NCBI RefSeq assembly: GCF_020804225.1 | Contig: NZ_WJBI01000010.1 | Coordinates: forward strand, 169,942 to 206,292 | DNA from: Methanosarcina sp. DH2 | GTDB lineage: Archaea > Halobacteriota > Methanosarcinia > Methanosarcinales > Methanosarcinaceae | Length of the DNA: 36,351 nt | Reading direction: 5' to 3' | Shown: piece by piece, positions 31,399-36,351 of the stretch | How positions within the stretch are numbered: the stretch's first letter is position 1 | Layout of the letters: each line of letters starts with the position of its first letter | Notes under the pieces: model-generated | Seen by the model: only the letters and a program-made list of their open reading frames with translations | What the model was told of the DNA's origin: nothing | Database searches by the model: none | Translations under genes and position numbers: made by a program

Positions 31399-32832
31399 AT
31401 GACAGATAATCAGCATAAAAATGAAATTGCTGCCGGGCATGCAGGTAGAGTAACAGAAGGGGTGAAAGCCCTTCAGGGAGATCCGAAAAAAGCCATCGTA
31501 AAACTGGCGATCCCTATGATTGTGGCTATGTTTGTGCAGACAATCTACAGTCTGGTTGATACTTATTGGGTTTCAGGACTTGGAGCGGATGCACTTGCTG
31601 CAATGGGTTTTGTGTTCCCGTTCTTCTTCATAAGCATGGCTCTATCTAATGGAATCGGGATAGGGGGAGGAGCAGCCATCTCCCGCAGGATAGGGGCAAA
31701 AGATAAAACAGGCGCAGATAACGTAGCCGTACACACAATAATAATAATATTTCTGCTTGCGCTAGCTTTTACGCTTCCATTCTACATGTTTGCCCCGCAG
31801 CTCTTTACCCTTGCAGGCGCAGGAAAAACCACAGAGCTTGCAGTAGCTTATGCTCGCGTTATTTTCCTGGGAAGCATAATCATTTTCTTTTCCAACGTGG
31901 CAAATTCAATTCTTCGAAGTGAAGGAGACTCGAAGCGGGCAATGAGGGCAATGATTCTTGGAGCAGTCCTGAACATAATCCTTGACCCTATTTTCATATA
32001 CAGTTTTGAAATGGGAATAGCAGGTGCAGCCTGGGCTACAGTGATCTCTATTGCAGTATCTGCCCTACTGATGGCTAACTGGTTGTTTTTCAGGAAAGAT
32101 ACCTATGTCACTTTTGACTTCAGAGATTTCCATTTTGATAAAAAGATTGTAAGAGATATCCTGAATGTTTCAATTCCTGCTTCTGCCGAGCAGCTTTCAA
32201 TGTCTCTGTCAATGCTCTTTATGAACTTTATTATTGTTAGCGTAAGCAGTACTGACGGGGTTGCGGTCTATTCCACAGGATGGCGAATAGCAACAATTGC
32301 AATTGCCCCCCTTATGGGAATTGCGACAGCCGTAGTTTCGGTATCAGGAGCTGCCATAGGGTCCAGGGATTATGTGAAAGCAAAGACCGCCCTTTCCTAT
32401 TCGACAAAACTCGGTTTCCTTACAGAATGCGGAGCCGGAATCCTTATCTTTACCTTTGCGACGCAAATAGCTTCTATCTTTACTCAGGCTGAAGGGGGAG
32501 CACATATCACAGCAGACCTTGCACATTTCCTGCGCGTAATGTGTCTTTTCTACCCGATTGTCGCACTCGGAATATTCTCTTCCTCTTTCTTCCAGGGAGC
32601 AGGCAGAGGAGTAAACGCCATGATCGCAACTCTCTTGAGAACCATAGTTTTTACTCCTTTCTTTGCAGCCCTCTTCGCCTTTACCCTGGATATGGGACAG
32701 GTAGGAGTCTGGTGGGGAATGGTCGCAGGGAATGGAATAGGGTCTGTAGTGCTCTTTTTATGGGCAAGATACTTCCTTAGAGGGCTTTTGAGGACAGAAC
32801 GCATTGGAAGAGCAGAAGGTGTTGCAGCTTGA
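31399..32832 (+). CDS. MATE-family efflux transporter
   Basis: This 477-residue transporter has twelve predicted helices in two MatE halves (about 28-190 and 250-415). It starts KKAIVKLAIPMIVAMFVQTI followed by YSLVDTYWVSGLGADALAAM, the MATE signature, and GIGIGGGAAISRRIGAKDKT. The second half begins NVSIPASAEQLSMSLSMLFM. MATE proteins export drugs, toxins or metabolites in exchange for Na+ or H+. The DinF/NorM subgroup and the substrate are not resolved. An AAGGA site lies 12 bases before the ATG. It is monocistronic and convergent with the hydrolase pseudogene. Confidence 0.93.
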   Translation: MTDNQHKNEIAAGHAGRVTEGVKALQGDPKKAIVKLAIPMIVAMFVQTIYSLVDTYWVSGLGADALAAMGFVFPFFFISMALSNGIGIGGGAAISRRIGAKDKTGADNVAVHTIIIIFLLALAFTLPFYMFAPQLFTLAGAGKTTELAVAYARVIFLGSIIIFFSNVANSILRSEGDSKRAMRAMILGAVLNIILDPIFIYSFEMGIAGAAWATVISIAVSALLMANWLFFRKDTYVTFDFRDFHFDKKIVRDILNVSIPASAEQLSMSLSMLFMNFIIVSVSSTDGVAVYSTGWRIATIAIAPLMGIATAVVSVSGAAIGSRDYVKAKTALSYSTKLGFLTECGAGILIFTFATQIASIFTQAEGGAHITADLAHFLRVMCLFYPIVALGIFSSSFFQGAGRGVNAMIATLLRTIVFTPFFAALFAFTLDMGQVGVWWGMVAGNGIGSVVLFLWARYFLRGLLRTERIGRAEGVAA

Positions 32833-32884
32833 GGAACTGAAAACCAGGCACTCTTCCATCAATATTTATTTGTATTTCCTGAGA

Positions 32885-34211
32885 TTAGGGATACTTTTCC
32901 TTTTTCAGATTCTTATTATTTTTCACCCAGTTATCAATGAGTTCCCATAAAGCAGGGGAATTTCGATCGATCAGTAGACTGCCGTGCCCCTGGTCGTTCC
33001 AGTTTATGGAAGTAACCCTGCTATTTGTTTTTCCGACCTCGTTTTCATACCACCATGAGCCATAATCGCCAAAGCCTCCTCCGAGCCCAACATAAAGTAA
33101 TGGAGAATCTATTCTGGAAGAATTAATTTCATAGCCCTCCACATTGCCCATCAGCCCGGCCATATACTGGTCCAGGTTATTTGGCGTATAAGGGACAGTT
33201 CCCCCGGTCAAAGTCAAATAAAGTAAATGATTTTCATCAACGTAATCGAGGCTGTTAGCATTCCCACTCCAGTAGTGATAGTCCGGAGTATAGGGATATC
33301 TGGAGAATCTATATGTCTGACTGGCCATAAGCCTGAAAAACTGCCTGTTTGTAAGTTCTGACTGAAAATAGGACCCGGCATCAGGTTCTGTGGAAGCCAT
33401 ATAGGCAATGTACATCATACCTGCCATGCCATTGTCAGTATAAACTCCACTCTCAATACTTTCGGAAATTGCATTAAATTCCTTTGCCTGATCCTGTATT
33501 AATTCAGAATTTTTGGGATTATATGCAATGATAATATCAACAGGAACTACCCTGTCAACAGAGCCTGCGGACAGATCATCATATTCGCTTGCTTCATAAG
33601 CTGTAAGAATTAATGCTCCGTGACTGTGGCCGATTGCAGTAACCTCTATGCTTTCCGCAGGTTTATCACTTAAGAGAGGTATGGCTTCGTGAAGCATTGA
33701 TGCCTTCGTATGTATCCTTAAGGTATTCATCAAAGGTCCAGTTTTTCATATAACTGAAATCAGTTTCGTCTACCGGAAGATTTGTCTCTCTCCTGTCCAG
33801 GATATATGTACTGTACCCCTGCCAGGCATAATATATCGCCATGTCAGAATAGAATTTCTCAGTCAAAGCATGCCCTGGCAAAATAACCAGATTTTTGTCT
33901 GCTTTTGTATGCCAGGGACTTTTCTCCTGCACATAGTTAGTAAGAGTGACATTGTCATATTTTCCGGGCCCAACTTTTACCTTAATACTATACTTTGCCA
34001 CATTCCCGGAAACAAGCCCTATTCTGCTGTTTTCAGTCAAAGGCAGATCCGGTTTCAAAATAGTAAACTGAGAAGGGATGCACATAATTTCCAGATTCTC
34101 CGGCTGGCTGTAAACATCGTCCAGCCATAGATCAGGAGTGAGGGCTGAAATTGAGGAAGAAACTGCTAATAGAAGGAAGAAAACAGCTATTAAAACAACT
34201 CGCATTTTCAT
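32885..34211 (-). pseudogene. Alpha/beta hydrolase, split by a frameshift
   Basis: Two overlapping frames (34211-33666, then continuing to 32885) together make one alpha/beta hydrolase. The 1327-nt span equals 442 codons plus one base, so a single base is probably extra, near 33690-33705. Part one has a signal peptide (residues 1-23), then NLVILPGHALTEKFYSDMAI with the oxyanion-hole region. Part two starts in LHEAIPLLSDKPAESIEVTA and has the nucleophile elbow GHSHGALILT (Ser catalytic), later Asp, and a C-terminal DQGHGSLLIDRNSPALWELI with the probable catalytic His. It would be an exported serine hydrolase with unknown substrate. Either a real pseudogene or a sequencing error. The start at 34211 has a strong AAGGTGAG site. 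Confidence 0.82.
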
Positions 34212-35013
34212 GAGCTCACCTTTTTAATGTTTTGAAACTAAATTTTTGAAACTAAAATACTGACTTGAAAAACTATACGTTTTAAAAGAAGGCATATTAC
34301 CCCTTTTTGACGTCAAAGATAGTAGTGAAAACAATAGAAGTAGCCTACGTGGCTAAAATTACGATATAAAGGAGAAAAGGCTTTGACAGGTATCTTAAGA
34401 TGACTCTTAAGGTCGCCGGAAAATTATCTCATCGGTCGTACTCCTGTGCATCTCATGCCCTCAAAACACTACATTTCAACCAAACATAATTTATACAGAT
34501 AAGAATTGTGATTTTAATTTTGAGCCATACTTTTTTACTATGTTCCAAGTATTTCCATATAATTGTCTGAATCTTTCCAAACTTTCCAAACAACTGCCAG
34601 AATATTCCGAAACATTTCTCCAATATTTCTATATAAAAAACACACTCAAGATAAAACACAGACAAGAGAAAGAGCTAAGGAGAGTATTATTTCTCAGCTC
34701 TTAATAAATTACCAGCTATATTGCCAGTATTGATGTTTATTTTTTCAAACAGATTTCCATAAATAGCGACATAAGAAAAGCTGGGAAATTGCAGAAGCTT
34801 TTTCCGGCGTTCAAAGATATCACAATTGGAAGGCAGGATTTTCATAATTTTACTGCAGTAAGCCAGCCGAAAGTGAATTAAACCATAGGCTCAATAAACC
34901 CAGGACGTACTTATTGGAGAAAAATAGTTCCTGGTGAGGCCAACAGTCAAAATTTTGAAAAATATATTTAGCAAAACAATTCTACAGGTAATCCCCTGGA
35001 AGAGGTATAGAGG
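34212..35013. other. Intergenic region between divergent hydrolase and secreted-protein genes
   Basis: This 802-base gap holds a 14-bp-period direct repeat (TTTGAAACTAAA at 34231 and 34245), a perfect 12-bp palindrome TTTGACGTCAAA (34306-34317), and CTTAAG clusters near 34395-34412. A 70-codon minus-strand frame at 34453-34665 is not accepted as a gene. No RNA gene was seen. Confidence 0.5.
34306..34317. promoter_or_regulatory. Perfect palindrome upstream of the hydrolase gene
   Basis: TTTGACGTCAAA is self-complementary over 12 bases. On the minus strand it lies about 20 bp upstream of a TTTTAAAAC TATA-like sequence, where an activator or repressor could bind. Confidence 0.3.
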
Positions 35014-35940
35014 ATGAAAAAATATCTGTCAATACTATTAGTTTCAGTCCTTATTTTTGGGGCTGTACTCCCGTGCGCTACTGCAGGGGCGAAGGCGAAT
35101 TCATCAGGAGACAATTCGACTATTGAAGATGAAACTACTGTTGTTAGTGTTTCTGATGACACTAATGAAGATTCTGTTGAAAAAAAAGATACTATTGTTG
35201 CAGATGATTCTGTTGTAGTTGATACTACAGTAATAACAACTTCAGATGATGATACAAATATAACTCAAAATACAATTGTGGAGAACAGCTCACAGATATA
35301 TGATTCTTCATATGAATACTCGGATAAATCTCAGACCAATATCCAGCACGTAGAATCAACACAGGTAAATGTAGATAATAGCCAAACTGTAAATGTTTCT
35401 TTTACAGATAATTCAGTTGTCAACAATATATATTTTGAATCAACAAAAAATTCCGGCAAAGCAACAATAGTTGTTGAGGACCTGAAGGACAAATCCGTTT
35501 TAACTGAGGAGCCGCCTGAAGGAAATGTTTACAAGTCATTTAACATATGGATTGACAATGTAGATGTAAATAATAATATTGAAAATGCAGCTGTTGATTT
35601 TAAAGTTGAAAAGACATGGCTTAAAGCAAATGGTCTTGATAAATCATCTATTGTCCTGAATATGTATGATAATGGTAAATGGGTAGAAGTACCAATTACA
35701 ATAACAGGACAGGATTCAACGTATGTGTACTTTACAGCTGAAGTATCTGAATATTCTACATTTGCAATTACAAGCAAAACAATAACTGTGGATAAAACAA
35801 TAACTGTAGATAATACTCTTACATCAACATCTTCGGATAATACATCTTCGGATAATAATACAGAAGAAACAAATGGTCTAACAAAAAGTGAGATAATACA
35901 TATACTTGAAATGATTCTCGCATATCTTAAGGGAAACTAA
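35014..35940 (+). CDS. Secreted protein with PGF-pre-PGF domain
   Basis: This 308-residue protein has a signal peptide (KKYLSILLVSVLIFGAVLPC ... ATAGA, about 1-26). An Asp/Thr/Val/Asn-rich region (about 30-125) follows with repeated short DDT/VVD-type strands. A PGF-pre-PGF domain (about 128-258) contains SVVNNIYFESTKNSGKATIV, EPPEGNVYKSFNIWIDNV, DFKVEKTWLKANGLDKSSIV and AEVSEYSTFAITSK. The tail is Thr/Ser/Asp-rich with a short C-terminal amphipathic helix (SEIIHILEMILAYLKGN) and no PGF-CTERM sorting signal. It is a surface or secreted protein of unknown role. A GAGG site is 2 bases from the ATG, and a strong terminator follows. Confidence 0.86.
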   Translation: MKKYLSILLVSVLIFGAVLPCATAGAKANSSGDNSTIEDETTVVSVSDDTNEDSVEKKDTIVADDSVVVDTTVITTSDDDTNITQNTIVENSSQIYDSSYEYSDKSQTNIQHVESTQVNVDNSQTVNVSFTDNSVVNNIYFESTKNSGKATIVVEDLKDKSVLTEEPPEGNVYKSFNIWIDNVDVNNNIENAAVDFKVEKTWLKANGLDKSSIVLNMYDNGKWVEVPITITGQDSTYVYFTAEVSEYSTFAITSKTITVDKTITVDNTLTSTSSDNTSSDNNTEETNGLTKSEIIHILEMILAYLKGN

Positions 35941-35955
35941 TTTCCCTTATTTTTT
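35929..35955 (+). terminator. Hairpin plus T-run at the end of the secreted-protein gene
   Basis: AAGGGAAA and TTTCCCTT form a perfect 8-bp stem with a CTAA loop that overlaps the stop codon, followed by ATTTTTT. It has the form of an intrinsic terminator. Confidence 0.7.
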
Positions 35956-35966
35956 GATGAGTTATC

Positions 35967-36134
35967 ATGCGTAAACATACAAAATTAGCATGGCTTTTTC
36001 TTTTCACCTGTATTCTAAATTTATTTTGTGGTTGGCACAATACTCCAATTGATATCTTTTTTGATGAATTAATTATAATTTTGGTTTTAATCTATTTAAA
36101 TAAATTTCATAGTATTCCATTTGATGTCCTTTAG
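35967..36134 (+). CDS. Possible 55-residue small membrane protein
   Basis: An open frame of 55 codons begins MRKHTKLAWLFLFTCILNLF and ends in IYLNKFHSIPFDVL. It has a basic N-terminus and two hydrophobic stretches. No ribosome site is evident and it lies just after a terminator, so expression is unproven. No family was recognised. Confidence 0.35.
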   Translation: MRKHTKLAWLFLFTCILNLFCGWHNTPIDIFFDELIIILVLIYLNKFHSIPFDVL

Positions 36135-36144
36135 CATCCTCTTA

Positions 36145-36307
36145 GAGGCTGTCTTAAATTTAAATAATCCTTATTTCCTGTTTATTCTTTAATGTTAAAA
36201 CGATCTAAAAGACTTCCTTATCCCAGTGATTTATCCGATAAAGGATGGGAATTAATTAAGCCTCATATTCTACTTTCCGAAGTAATCGTGGTCGAAAATC
36301 TATGCTG
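36145..36307 (+). pseudogene. IS5-family transposase remnant
   Basis: GAGGCTGTCTTAAATTT (36145-36161) looks like the left terminal repeat of an IS5-type element. At 36192 a frame begins MLKRSKRLPYPSDLSDKGWE then LIKPHILL, matching the N-terminus of IS5-family transposases. It is frameshifted near 36277 (the other frame reads RSNRGRKSMLS, the expected continuation), and the sequence is then interrupted by a MITE copy at about 36308. Non-functional. Confidence 0.75.
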
Positions 36308-36351
36308 TCCACTTTCCGCAGATGTCCTTTCAATTTTTACAATTTTTCCTG
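36308..36351 (+). mobile_element. Second MITE copy, left end (cut by window edge)
   Basis: The last 44 bases match 30286-30329 with one difference (TTCCGCAG here, TTCCACAG there). The copy has the G of the IS1634 terminal repeat. Its right half lies outside the window. Confidence 0.85.

Noticed and set aside
34453-34665. 70-codon minus-strand frame
   Set aside because: AT-driven hydrophobic composition without ribosome site or homologous pattern.

Overview
The window looks like a chromosomal segment of a methanogenic archaeon of the genus Methanosarcina. The signs are: base composition near 40% GC with long AT-rich intergenic gaps, archaeal TATA boxes with short or absent leaders, surface proteins built from beta-helix, PKD and PGF-pre-PGF domains, a siroheme small sulfite reductase of the low-molecular-weight methanogen type, an ADP-forming acetyl-CoA synthetase-like protein, TrmB and HxlR regulators, and an IS1634-family insertion sequence. 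The species was not determined.

Layout. 1-1598 (minus) is the 5' part of a large surface protein cut by the window edge. 2231-9732 (plus) carries an HdeD-like and an SdpI-like membrane protein, three consecutive FKBP-type prolyl isomerases (cytosolic, lipoprotein, cytosolic), an anchored OB-fold protein, a sugar-nucleotide pyrophosphorylase, a flippase-like membrane protein and a dolichol/diacylglycerol-kinase-like protein. The last three fit envelope lipid and glycan synthesis. 10084-17639 (minus) is a five-gene MoxR/DUF58/VWA cluster: a membrane protein, a MoxR AAA+ ATPase, a DUF58 protein, a BatA-like VWA protein and a protein with two VWA domains. 17931-20067 (minus) holds prephenate dehydratase and a TrmB regulator.

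20246-24847 is a redox and sulfur neighbourhood: an AhpD-like protein, hemerythrin, a ferredoxin with an extra CxxC pair, an unknown protein, a CGGC protein, a cupin, a small sulfite reductase and a divergent Cys-containing HxlR regulator. After it come an acyl-CoA synthetase (25166-26533) and a SAM methyltransferase (26965-27684).

The right end (27700-36351) is accessory. It has a complete IS1634-family element (27820-29531), an orphan coding tail beside it, a small membrane protein, a MITE whose ends match that insertion sequence, a MATE transporter, a frameshifted alpha/beta hydrolase, a secreted PGF-pre-PGF protein, and at the edge an IS5-like remnant cut by a second MITE copy.

The most unusual content is non-coding. 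A structured intergenic repeat occurs at three places (about 18979, 21378 and 27735), and its hairpin stem is kept by a compensatory base change. A nested two-stem RNA-like element lies at 9800-9850. The IS1634 transposase gene holds three perfect inverted repeats. Many gaps carry private short tandem repeats (units of 13, 15, 18, 24, 31 and about 39 bp). No tRNA, rRNA or CRISPR array was seen.
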